Shown here in pieces: positions 8,154-18,377 of a DNA stretch of 51,023 nucleotides. Both the position numbers and the translations under genes were made by a program. A model generated the notes under the pieces. That model was not told the DNA's origin and made no database searches. It saw only the letters and a list, made by a program, of their open reading frames with translations. Source of the stretch: Verrucomicrobiota bacterium (GTDB taxonomy: Bacteria; Verrucomicrobiota; Verrucomicrobiia; Opitutales; UBA953); contig JAPLTV010000061.1 of the NCBI GenBank assembly GCA_026397955.1, positions 1 to 51,023 of the forward strand, given 5' to 3'. Numbering within the stretch: position 1 is the stretch's first letter; each line of letters starts with the position of its first letter.

Positions 8154-8770
8154 GCCTGCGTGCGCTTAAGGTGCCGGCGCTTCCTGAGGTGAAGCCCGAC
8201 TCCGATGACCAAGGTGAGCAGACAAATCGTTAAGCCTACTTTTTGGACCATGATCCGGCGCTTCAAGTCTTCCGGCAAAGGCGGTGCCGCCACGATCAGC
8301 GGGGACTCGTCTTCGGCGATCATCATCACCCAGCGTGGCTTGGCGACCGGCTTCGTTTCATCGTTGAGCCAGAGCACGACCGTGTGCGGGCTCAGTTCCG
8401 GTAGTCGCAGCACGAACTTCGGCGGCTCCGGCGTCCAGGTCCATTCGACGACCTCGAGTTTGTAGGATTTGGCGATTTCTTCGGCCGTGTGGCCGAGCGG
8501 GGCGGCCGGATCGAGTTTCGATTCCGAGGAGAAGGACGGTTCGCCGGCAACCTTTCTGAGCGCAGTGGTCTCCTTGCCGGCCGACAGCTGGAAGAGGTTC
8601 TCGGCAGCCTTGGCGAGCTGCGCGCGGTCCTGAATGTTAAAGTTCGCTTCCGTGTCGACCGTCACGCGCAAGACGCACTCGCCGTCGGTGCGGAGCGTGA
8701 GTTTCGCCAGCAGGAACTCGCCGTTATGGGCGGAGACGAACAAGGGGAGCACGAGGGCTCCCCAGGTCAT
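8150..8770 (-). CDS. Exported membrane-anchored protein of unknown function
   Basis: I do not recognise the family. From the ATG at 8770 it has 206 residues: a signal peptide ending near FVSAHNG, an extracytoplasmic domain of about 150 residues rich in beta-type segments, and one C-terminal membrane segment (about 177-197) followed by a basic tail (RKRRHLKRTQA) that would sit in the cytoplasm. A longer frame starting at 8836 would overlap the upstream gene and lose the signal peptide, so it was rejected. It follows the NHL gene by 23 bp and is probably co-transcribed, which suggests a shared envelope role. The protein looks like the periplasmic-domain-plus-anchor plan of small accessory proteins. 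Confidence 0.7.
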   Translation of the reverse strand: MTWGALVLPLFVSAHNGEFLLAKLTLRTDGECVLRVTVDTEANFNIQDRAQLAKAAENLFQLSAGKETTALRKVAGEPSFSSESKLDPAAPLGHTAEEIAKSYKLEVVEWTWTPEPPKFVLRLPELSPHTVVLWLNDETKPVAKPRWVMMIAEDESPLIVAAPPLPEDLKRRIMVQKVGLTICLLTLVIGVGLHLRKRRHLKRTQA

Positions 8771-8793
8771 GACCAGCTGGCGCAGCGCGCGGA

Positions 8794-9780
8794 TCACTTG
8801 CGATTCCAGCGCAGCACGCGACCGAAGGTGTTCCACTCGGTCTCGAGGATGTTGCCGTCGTTGTCGAAGGTGATGCCGTGGGGCGAGGTCACGACGCCTT
8901 CGCGCCAGTCAGCCGGAGTCACCCGGGGAGTATTGGTCTGGCCCTTGGTGTCATTGACACCGAGGGAAGCGACCATCGTGCCTTCCTTGCTCCAGACCGA
9001 GACGCGGCCGGCGATTTCAGCGACGCACATCAGCTCGCCGTGGAAGGAGGCCGAGGACGGATTACGCAGGCCCGTGTTGGCGATCATCTGCGGGTTGGAG
9101 CCGTCGAGGTCGAGGTGGAACATGCGGTTGTTGCCGCGGTCGAGGCAGAGCAGGCGGGCCGGCGAGAAGCGCACGTCGATGAAGATCTTATGGGTGTTGG
9201 CGAAGGCCTTGCCGTCCACCATCTGGGTGGGGCCGCCGAAGACCGACTTGAACTTACCGTCCTTGTCGAAGACGAAGATCCAGCTCTTGCCGTAGCCGTC
9301 GACGATGTAGATGTCGCCGTTCGGAGCCACGTCGCAGTTGGTGAGCTTCAGAGCGTTGCCGACTTTGCCCGCTTTGTCCTTGGCCTTGCCCTTGTCGGCC
9401 GGGAAGGCGTCGGGCTTGATTTCCATGACGACCGTGCCGTCGAGCTTGGCCTTCAGGAAGCGCTGCTCGCCGAGCACCGCGCCGTAGAGGAACTCCCCTT
9501 CGGCGGACTTGCGGATGACGAAGCCATGGAGGGACATCGGGAGGGGGAGGGCCTTGATGAACTTGCCGTCCTTGCCGTAGACCTGGATGCCGGCGCCTTT
9601 TTCGCTGACGCTGACGTAGATGAGGCCGGCGGAGTCGACGGCGATCTCGCCGTGGCCGTTGCCAATGGTCGCCTTACCGGGAGGCGTGCCGAGGAAGTTA
9701 GGGACGAAGTCGTATTTGACTTCAGCGGCTTGGGACAGGGAACACACGGCGAGGAGGGCGAGCAGGCGGAGGGTGGGCAT
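8794..9780 (-). CDS. Secreted NHL/SMP-30-like beta-propeller protein
   Basis: 328 residues from the ATG at 9780, with a signal peptide (MPTLRLLALLAVCSLSQA). Blades carry the usual NHL wording: GHGEIAVDSAGLIYVS, CDVAPNGDIYIVDGYGKSWIFVFDKDGK, IDVRFSPARLLCLDRGNNRMFHLDLDG and SPHGITFDNDGNILETEWNTFGRVLRW. The Asp/Asn-rich strand ends resemble six-bladed Ca-dependent hydrolases, but no catalytic set could be confirmed. The start is fixed by the signal peptide; translation from 9930 would read through a C-rich tract (9799-9825). It leads a two-gene unit with 8150-8770. Confidence 0.82.
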   Translation of the reverse strand: MPTLRLLALLAVCSLSQAAEVKYDFVPNFLGTPPGKATIGNGHGEIAVDSAGLIYVSVSEKGAGIQVYGKDGKFIKALPLPMSLHGFVIRKSAEGEFLYGAVLGEQRFLKAKLDGTVVMEIKPDAFPADKGKAKDKAGKVGNALKLTNCDVAPNGDIYIVDGYGKSWIFVFDKDGKFKSVFGGPTQMVDGKAFANTHKIFIDVRFSPARLLCLDRGNNRMFHLDLDGSNPQMIANTGLRNPSSASFHGELMCVAEIAGRVSVWSKEGTMVASLGVNDTKGQTNTPRVTPADWREGVVTSPHGITFDNDGNILETEWNTFGRVLRWNRK

Positions 9781-9798
9781 GGGGGTGATGAAGGTGTT

Positions 9799-9825
9799 GG
9801 GGTAGGGAGAGGGGTAGGGGGTGGG
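9799..9825 (-). promoter_or_regulatory. C-rich CCCCTA-type leader tract before the NHL gene
   Basis: On the plus strand this reads as runs of three to five G separated by TA, AGA and T; on the coding strand it is C-rich. It ends 18 bases before the ATG at 9780, where a purine-rich ribosome site would normally be looked for. Four or more G-runs allow a G-quadruplex on the template strand. One of seven such tracts in the window. Confidence 0.6.
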
Positions 9826-9896
9826 ACAACAGGAGGCAAATGGATTTCGGCAGGCGGAACTCCGTTTTCGGCATCGCTCTTTGATTGTATCTCCTG

Positions 9897-9924
9897 CCCC
9901 CACCCCTATACCTACCCCTACCCC
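9897..9924 (+). promoter_or_regulatory. C-rich CCCCTA-type leader tract before the DUF1080 gene
   Basis: Runs of four or five C separated by A, TATA and TA, ending CCCCTACCCC at 9924, eight bases before the ATG at 9933. No purine-rich ribosome site is visible. Same type as 9799-9825 on the other strand; the two tracts face each other in the divergent gap. Confidence 0.6.
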
Positions 9925-9932
9925 TAACACAT

Positions 9933-10550
9933 ATGAAATCCCTCCGTCTCCTCGCGGCTCTCGCCGCCCTCGTCGTCTCGGCCTCTGCCGCCGACGTCAA
10001 ACTCGAGTCCGCCTTCAATGGCAAGGACCTCGCCGGCTGGAAGACCTCCGGCGCCGATGCCTTCTGGACCGCCGCCGACGGCGTCCTGACCGGCGAGAAC
10101 AAGGAAGCCTTCAAGGACTACAAGAAGGGCAACATGCTCTACACCGAGAAGTCCTACCAGGACGTCGTCATCGAGTGTGAATGCCGTTTCAGCGGCGAGA
10201 TCGACAGCGGTATCATGGTGCGCAAGGACGCTGCCGGTAAGAAGGATATCCAGATGCAGATCGGCGTGTCCCGTTCCCTCAAGAAGGACATGACCGGCGC
10301 GTTCTACATCGGCAAGTACCCCGAAGCCGGCTGGGCTCCGAAGGTCGCCACCCTCTGGAAGAACAACGAATGGAACAAGATCCGCTTCCAGGCCAAGGGC
10401 GACACCTACACCGTCTGGCTCAACGGCGAGCAGGTTTCCAACTACGTCGATGCCGGCTACCCCAAGGCCGGTCCGGTCGGCCTCCAAGTGCACGGCGGAG
10501 TGAAGATGAAGGTCGAATACCGCAACATCTCGATCGGCGAGATCAAGTAG
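9933..10550 (+). CDS. Secreted DUF1080 (3-keto-disaccharide hydrolase) protein
   Basis: 205 residues with a signal peptide (about 1-19) and one DUF1080 domain, a concanavalin-like jellyroll. Typical signatures are FNGKDLAGWK (28-37), the DGVLTGEN segment, SGIMVRKDA and the late WNKIRFQAKGDTYTVWLNG / PVGLQVHGG strands. Members of this family have been linked to hydrolysis of 3-keto-glucosides and glycan breakdown in Bacteroidota and planctomycetes; the substrate here cannot be told. It is a single-gene unit: C-rich leader upstream, strong terminator downstream. Confidence 0.88.
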   Translation: MKSLRLLAALAALVVSASAADVKLESAFNGKDLAGWKTSGADAFWTAADGVLTGENKEAFKDYKKGNMLYTEKSYQDVVIECECRFSGEIDSGIMVRKDAAGKKDIQMQIGVSRSLKKDMTGAFYIGKYPEAGWAPKVATLWKNNEWNKIRFQAKGDTYTVWLNGEQVSNYVDAGYPKAGPVGLQVHGGVKMKVEYRNISIGEIK

Positions 10551-10572
10551 GCCGAAGCGTCATTTCGGTCCG

Positions 10573-10599
10573 AAAGGGCGGGAGCAATCCCGCCTTTTT
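10573..10599 (+). terminator. Strong Rho-independent terminator
   Basis: AAAGGGCGGGA-gcaa-TCCCGCCTTTTT forms an eleven-pair stem (one G-T pair) with a GNRA-type loop and a T-run, 22 bases after the DUF1080 stop. Confidence 0.88.
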
Positions 10600-10635
10600 C
10601 ATTGTGGTAAAGCCGGTCGCGTGCTTAATCGGAGC

Positions 10636-11553
10636 ATGCCTTCGTCGCTGCCCCGCCGTCGATTCTTGCGTCAGCTCGCGCTCGGCGTCGCCGTCGCGCC
10701 GTTCGTCGGCTGTGCTTCGCGCAGCGCAGGCCTCGAGGTCGGCGTCATCGCCGATCCGCAGTATGCGGACATCCCGGATCGTGGCACGCGCGCCTATCGC
10801 GCGTCGGTCGCCAAGCTCGGCGCCGCGGTCGAACATTTCAACTCCCGCCCGCTCGATTTCTGCGTCAACCTCGGCGACACCATCGACCGCGAGTGGCGGA
10901 GCTACGATGCGATCCTCGCGCCGCTCGCCGCGTCGCGCCACCGGTGGGAGCACGTCCTCGGCAATCACGATTTCGCCTTGCTAGACAGGGAGAAAACGCA
11001 GGTCGACGCCCGGCTGGGTGTCGCCGCGCGCTACCGTTTCTTCGATCGCCCCGGCTTCCGTTTCGTCGTCTTGGACACCGGGGCCGTGAGCACGTATGCG
11101 ACGCTCGCTGGCACGCCGGAGCGGATCGCCGCCACGGCGGAGCTCGCCCGCGTGAAGGCGCGCCAACTTCCGCAGGCGCAGGATTGGAACGGCGCCGTCG
11201 GACCGAAGCAGCTCGCGTGGTTCGAAGGCGTCGCGGCGGACGCATCACTTCGCGGTCTCAAAGTCGTCGTGTTCGCCCATCACCCCGTCGCCCCGGCCGG
11301 CTCCTACGATGCCTGGGATGCGACCGAAGTCTTGGCGGCCTTGGGGCGTCACCGGAACGTCGTCGCCTGGTTCAACGGACATCACCACGCCGGCGGTTTC
11401 GCCCAGGTCGAGGGGCTCCCGTGCGTGACTTTTCATGGCATGGTCGAGACCCCGGATCGGAATGCTTACGCTACCGCCCGTTTCTTGGCCGACCGCGTCA
11501 TTCTGGCGGGGCGCGGGAGAGAGCCCTCCAGGGAGCTGGTTTTCAGGATTTAA
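10636..11553 (+). CDS. ADPRM-like calcineurin-fold phosphoesterase, exported
   Basis: 305 residues resembling the Mn-dependent ADP-ribose/CDP-alcohol diphosphatase group of metallophosphoesterases. Metal-binding blocks are all visible: IADPQYAD (the Gln version of D-x-H, usual for this group), GDTIDR, GNHD, FAHHP and FNGHHHAG. The N-terminus is SLPRRRFLRQLALGVAVAPFVGC, combining a twin-arginine-like start with a lipobox-like VGC, so it is probably Tat-exported and perhaps lipidated. The ATG at 10636 is chosen over the GTG at 10621 because GGAGC lies just before it. It ends 2 bp before a regulatory-looking palindrome. Substrate is inferred from family only. Confidence 0.82.
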   Translation: MPSSLPRRRFLRQLALGVAVAPFVGCASRSAGLEVGVIADPQYADIPDRGTRAYRASVAKLGAAVEHFNSRPLDFCVNLGDTIDREWRSYDAILAPLAASRHRWEHVLGNHDFALLDREKTQVDARLGVAARYRFFDRPGFRFVVLDTGAVSTYATLAGTPERIAATAELARVKARQLPQAQDWNGAVGPKQLAWFEGVAADASLRGLKVVVFAHHPVAPAGSYDAWDATEVLAALGRHRNVVAWFNGHHHAGGFAQVEGLPCVTFHGMVETPDRNAYATARFLADRVILAGRGREPSRELVFRI

Positions 11554-11554
11554 G

Positions 11555-11605
11555 GACTGAATTCAGTCGTTTGATGTTACATTTAGGAAATGTTTCAGTC
11601 ATTTG
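11555..11605 (+). promoter_or_regulatory. Operator-like palindromes and direct repeats before the DUF1501 operon
   Basis: A perfect 14-bp palindrome GACTGAATTCAGTC (11555-11568) is followed by ACATTT-agg-AAATGT (11579-11593). The word TTCAGTC[G/A]TTTG occurs at 11562-11573 and again at 11594-11605, 32 bp apart, close to three helical turns. The region 11554-11695 is AT-rich compared with its surroundings (for example CTTTATATTTATT near 11633-11645) and is the likely promoter region of the four-gene operon. Box assignment is uncertain. Confidence 0.5.
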
Positions 11606-11695
11606 CGGTGGCTCTGCCTTACATAAGCGAAATCTTTATATTTATTCGCAACCTGTCCGTCTTCCATCTGTCTCATATGCAACCCCCGACAGACC

Positions 11696-13027
11696 ATGAA
11701 ACTCCACCGCAATTGTGAAGGAAATCACCCTGATGTTCTCAATGCCCTGAGTCGCCGAGACTTCATGCACATCGGCATGGTCGGGACCCTTGGCCTGAGC
11801 CTCCCGAACATGCTCCGCCTCAAGGGCGCAGAGATCCCCGGCGTCGAGTCCTTCAACGCGATGGCCGACTCCGTCATCCACATCTACCTCCCCGGCGGCA
11901 TGGCGCAGCACGAGTCCTGGGATCCGAAGCCGTTCGCCTCGCCTGACTACCGTGGTCCGTACACGCCGATCAAGACCTCTGTCCCCGGCGAATACGTCGG
12001 CGAGAAGTTCGTCAATATCGCGAAGATCATGAACAAGCTGACCGTCGTCCGTTCGATGACGCACGGCGAAGCGGCCCACGAGCGCGGCACGCACAACATG
12101 TTCACGGGCTACCGTCCGAGCCCCGCGATCAAGTTCCCGAGCTACGGCTCGATCATCTCGCACGAGCAGGGTAGCCGCAATAACCTGCCGCCCTACGTCG
12201 TCGTCCCGAGCCAGAGCATTCCAGAGCAGGGAACCGGCTATATGAGCAGCGCCTTCGGTCCCTTTGCACTGGGCAGCGATCCGGCCGACAAGGGCTTTGC
12301 CGTCCGCGATCTCCTCGCCCCGAAGGACGTCACCACGCAGCGCTTCGACCGCCGTCGCAGCATGCTGGCCGCCGTCGACGAACATTTCCGCGCCACCGAG
12401 AAGTCCGACGCCATCGGCGCCATGGACAGCTTCCAGCAGGCCGCCTACGGCCTCGTCAGCAGCGCCAAGGCCCGCGAGGCCTTCGACCTCTCCAAGGAAT
12501 CCGACAAGCTGCGCGACGAATACGGCCGCAACACCGCCGGTCAGCGTTTCCTGCTCGCCCGTCGCCTCGTCGAAGCTGGCGTGCGCATGGTCTCCGTTAC
12601 CTACGGTGGCTGGGATCACCACTCGAACATCAAGGGATCCTTTGACGGTCAGGCTCCGAATTTCGACCAGGCTTTTGCCCGCCTCATCACCGACCTCCAG
12701 GACCGCGGACTGCTCAAGCGCACGCTCGTCCTCGTCAGCTCCGAGTTCGGACGTACTCCGAAGATCAACGGCACCAACGGCCGCGACCACTGGCCGCGCG
12801 TCTTCTCCGTCGCCATGGCCGGAGGCGGCATGAAGGAAGGCTATATCCACGGCGCGTCCGACGCCCTTGGTGGCGAGCCTGACCGCGATGCGGTCGGCCC
12901 GGAAGACTTGGCCAAGACCATGTACCGTGTCCTCGGTATCAACGCCGAGAAGCGCATCATGTCCGACGGCGGTCGTCCGGTCGACATCGTTAACGGCGGT
13001 CGCATCATGACCGACTGGCTGGCCTGA
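11696..13027 (+). CDS. DUF1501 exported protein
   Basis: 443 residues of the DUF1501 family, a sulfatase/phosphatase-superfamily relative common in planctomycetes and Verrucomicrobiota and usually encoded beside DUF1549/DUF1553 cytochrome-like proteins, as here. The N-terminus has the typical LSRRDFMHIGMVGTLGLSL Tat-like signal. Core motifs seen are HIYLPGGMAQHESWDPKP, RGTHNMFTGYRP, TYGGWDHHSN, SSEFGRTPKING, NGRDHWPRVFS and the end block VGPEDLAKTMYRVLGI. The DHW and DHH residues are candidates for metal binding by analogy with the superfamily. First gene of the 11696-21554 set; an AT-rich regulatory gap precedes it. Confidence 0.9.
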   Translation: MKLHRNCEGNHPDVLNALSRRDFMHIGMVGTLGLSLPNMLRLKGAEIPGVESFNAMADSVIHIYLPGGMAQHESWDPKPFASPDYRGPYTPIKTSVPGEYVGEKFVNIAKIMNKLTVVRSMTHGEAAHERGTHNMFTGYRPSPAIKFPSYGSIISHEQGSRNNLPPYVVVPSQSIPEQGTGYMSSAFGPFALGSDPADKGFAVRDLLAPKDVTTQRFDRRRSMLAAVDEHFRATEKSDAIGAMDSFQQAAYGLVSSAKAREAFDLSKESDKLRDEYGRNTAGQRFLLARRLVEAGVRMVSVTYGGWDHHSNIKGSFDGQAPNFDQAFARLITDLQDRGLLKRTLVLVSSEFGRTPKINGTNGRDHWPRVFSVAMAGGGMKEGYIHGASDALGGEPDRDAVGPEDLAKTMYRVLGINAEKRIMSDGGRPVDIVNGGRIMTDWLA

Positions 13028-13053
13028 ACCGGCGCCTGAACCCCCATCCGTCC

Positions 13054-13077
13054 GCCCGCCCGGCGCGACGGGCGGGC
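13054..13077 (+). other. GC-only hairpin between DUF1501 and PPC genes
   Basis: GCCCGCCCG-gcgcga-CGGGCGGGC, nine perfect GC pairs, lies in the 71-bp spacer 27 bases after the DUF1501 stop. There is no T-run, so it is more likely an mRNA-stability or processing hairpin than a terminator. It could allow different levels of the first gene and the rest. Confidence 0.5.
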
Positions 13078-13098
13078 CGCGCCCCGCTGAAAAGCTTT

Positions 13099-15540
13099 AT
13101 GAAGTTCCGTCTCCTTACCGCGCTCCTGCTCGCTCCGCTCTCTGCGTGGGCGGCCTATCCCAGCATGACGACGCTGAAGCCGCATGGCGGCCAGATTGGC
13201 GCCGACGTCAAGCTGACGATCACCGGCGCCCTCCTCGACGATTTCGAGGACCTGATGTTCTACACGCCCGGCTTCAAGGTGAAGAGCGTCGAGAGTCGCG
13301 CTGGCAACAAGGTGGAGCTTACCCTCTCGATTGCTAAGTCTGTCCAGGCCGGCAACCACGTCATGCGCGTACGCACGAAGTCCGGCATTTCGCATATGCG
13401 CCAGTTCTTTGCGAGCCCCTTCCCGAATGTCGAGGAGATGGAGCCTAACAGCGAGTTTGTCTCCGCGCAAAAGATTGCGCTCAATCAGACTATCGAAGGC
13501 GTGATCCTCGCCGAGGACGTCGATTACTACAAGGTCACCGTCAAGAAGGGTCAGCGCATCGGCGTCCAAGTTGATGGCCTGCGTCTCGGCGCAATTCCGG
13601 GTGGGGCCATGGATCCTTATGTGGCCATTCTCGACAAGAACAAGTTCGAGAAGGCTTTCTCCGACGACACGATCCTCTACCGTCAGGATGGCTACTGCTC
13701 ATACACGGCCGAATACGACGGCGACTATTACATCATGGTCCGTGAGTCCTCCTACCGCGGCTCCGCCAATTCCTACTACCGCCTCCACGTCGGCGAGTTC
13801 CGACGCCCTGACGCGGTCTACCCTGCGGGCGGCAAGCTCGGCTCAAAGCTGACCGTGCGTTTCGTCGAGTCGCGTGATTCGTTCGCGGAGGAGGTCGTCC
13901 TGCCGACGGAGAACGACGCCGAATTCGTCCTCTACCCGAAGTCCCAGTCGCCGGCGCCGTCCGGCAATTTCTTCCGCCTCTCGACGATCGAGAACACTCT
14001 CGAGGTCGAGCCTAACGATACGGGCGAGAAGGGTACCCTCGCCGTCGCCGCCGACGCCTACGCCCTCAACGGCATCATCGATAAGCCCGGCGACATCGAT
14101 TGCTTCCGCGTCCCGCTGAAGAAGGGGCAGGTCTTCGAATGCCGCGCCCTCGCCCAGATCCTGGGTTCCCCTCTCGATCCCGTCGTCACGGTGTTCGCAC
14201 CCAAGGGCGGCTCGCTTGTCGGGAACGATGACGGCGGAGGCATGCGCCGCCTGGATTCCCGCTTCAAGATCACCGCGCCCGTCGATGGACTCTACACGGT
14301 CCGCATCACCGATCACCTAGAGCGCGGCGGACCTAATTTCGTCTACCGCATCGAGATGGTCGCCTCGCAGCCGAGCCTAAGCTTCGCTTCTCCGGATTAC
14401 ACTGTGAACGACACCAGCTACCGCCAGTTCATGGCTGTACCCAAGGGTGGCCGCATGGTGCTGCTCGAGAACTTCACTCGTAACGGCGTCGGCGGCGACT
14501 ACCGCTTTGAACTCAAGGACCTTCCGGCTGGCGTGAAGCTGCTCGAAGATGCCGCGCCCGGCGACCTACCCGGCGTGCCGCTTGTACTCGAGGCTGCCGC
14601 GGATGCCCCCTATGGCGGTGCCATCGTCACGCCGCTCCTTCAGCCGAAGGATCCCAAGAACCAGATCGTCGGACAGATGCGTCGCACCTATGACATCGTG
14701 CGTATCGGCAATACCATTTACTACCAGGGCATCGAAGATCAGCTACCGGTCGCCGTGGTCGATGAGGCCCCTTACTCCCTCGAAATCCAGAAGTCCGAAA
14801 CCCCGCTCGTCCGTAACGGCGTCTTCAATCTCAAGGTGATCGCCAAGCGTAAGGAAGGTTTCAAGGGCGCCATCCGCGTCTTCATGTGCTGGACGCCTCC
14901 GGGCGTCTCCTCGCTCGGCGAGCAGACCATCGGCGCTGATGCCACCGAGTGCGTCTTCCAGCTTAACGCCAACGCTAACGTCGACACCAAGCCATGGAAG
15001 TTCGTCGTGCAGGGAGAGGCCACCGCCGGCAAGGGCAACGTGTACAACGCCTCGCCGTTCGCCGAACTGGCGACCGAGGCTCCTTATGTCTCCGCCAACG
15101 GCATTCCGCTCACTGCCCTCGAGGTCGGCATCCCCGGCGTGATGACGACCAACTTCGAGGTGACCCGTCCGTTCGAAGGTGAGGCCGTCGCCCAGCTCGT
15201 CGGCGCCCCTGATACGATTCGCATCGCACCCATCAAGGTGACGAAGGACACCAAGGAACTTCGCTTCACCGTCGAGACCGACGAGAAATCCCGCGTCGGC
15301 AAGACCGCCGGTATGTTCGTCCAGGTCGACATCCCCGTCGGCAAGGGCTTCGCCACCCACCGTATCGCACTCGGTTCCATTCTGCGCCTCGACCCGGCCC
15401 GCAAGGCCGCGCCCGCTCCGGTCGCCAAGGCCGCGGCCCCCGCTGGCGCCAAGGTTGTCGCGCCTGTGCCCACCGCCGCCCCGGCCGCCCTTTCCCGTCT
15501 CGAACAGCTTCGTCAGAAGAACGAAGCCCCCAAGAACTGA
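13099..15540 (+). CDS. Exported protein with two pre-peptidase C-terminal (PPC) domains
   Basis: 813 residues: signal peptide (MKFRLLTALLLAPLSAWA), an Ig-like N-terminal region (about 20-105, GGQIGADVKLTITG), then two PPC beta-sandwich domains. Each starts with the E-x-EPN hallmark: EEMEPNSEF near residue 113 with VDYYKVTVKKGQ, and LEVEPNDTGEKG near 300 with IDCFRVPLKKGQ. Further beta domains follow, and the end is Ala/Pro-rich (KAAPAPVAKAAAPAGA) before LEQLRQKNEAPKN, which looks like a flexible tether. No enzyme domain is visible. PPC domains bind surfaces or partner proteins. Second gene of the operon; the next gene starts 10 bp on. Confidence 0.82.
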   Translation: MKFRLLTALLLAPLSAWAAYPSMTTLKPHGGQIGADVKLTITGALLDDFEDLMFYTPGFKVKSVESRAGNKVELTLSIAKSVQAGNHVMRVRTKSGISHMRQFFASPFPNVEEMEPNSEFVSAQKIALNQTIEGVILAEDVDYYKVTVKKGQRIGVQVDGLRLGAIPGGAMDPYVAILDKNKFEKAFSDDTILYRQDGYCSYTAEYDGDYYIMVRESSYRGSANSYYRLHVGEFRRPDAVYPAGGKLGSKLTVRFVESRDSFAEEVVLPTENDAEFVLYPKSQSPAPSGNFFRLSTIENTLEVEPNDTGEKGTLAVAADAYALNGIIDKPGDIDCFRVPLKKGQVFECRALAQILGSPLDPVVTVFAPKGGSLVGNDDGGGMRRLDSRFKITAPVDGLYTVRITDHLERGGPNFVYRIEMVASQPSLSFASPDYTVNDTSYRQFMAVPKGGRMVLLENFTRNGVGGDYRFELKDLPAGVKLLEDAAPGDLPGVPLVLEAAADAPYGGAIVTPLLQPKDPKNQIVGQMRRTYDIVRIGNTIYYQGIEDQLPVAVVDEAPYSLEIQKSETPLVRNGVFNLKVIAKRKEGFKGAIRVFMCWTPPGVSSLGEQTIGADATECVFQLNANANVDTKPWKFVVQGEATAGKGNVYNASPFAELATEAPYVSANGIPLTALEVGIPGVMTTNFEVTRPFEGEAVAQLVGAPDTIRIAPIKVTKDTKELRFTVETDEKSRVGKTAGMFVQVDIPVGKGFATHRIALGSILRLDPARKAAPAPVAKAAAPAGAKVVAPVPTAAPAALSRLEQLRQKNEAPKN

Positions 15541-15550
15541 TTTCCCTGCC

Positions 15551-18364
<2,814 letters not shown>

Positions 18365-18377
18365 TCTTTTCGTTCGC

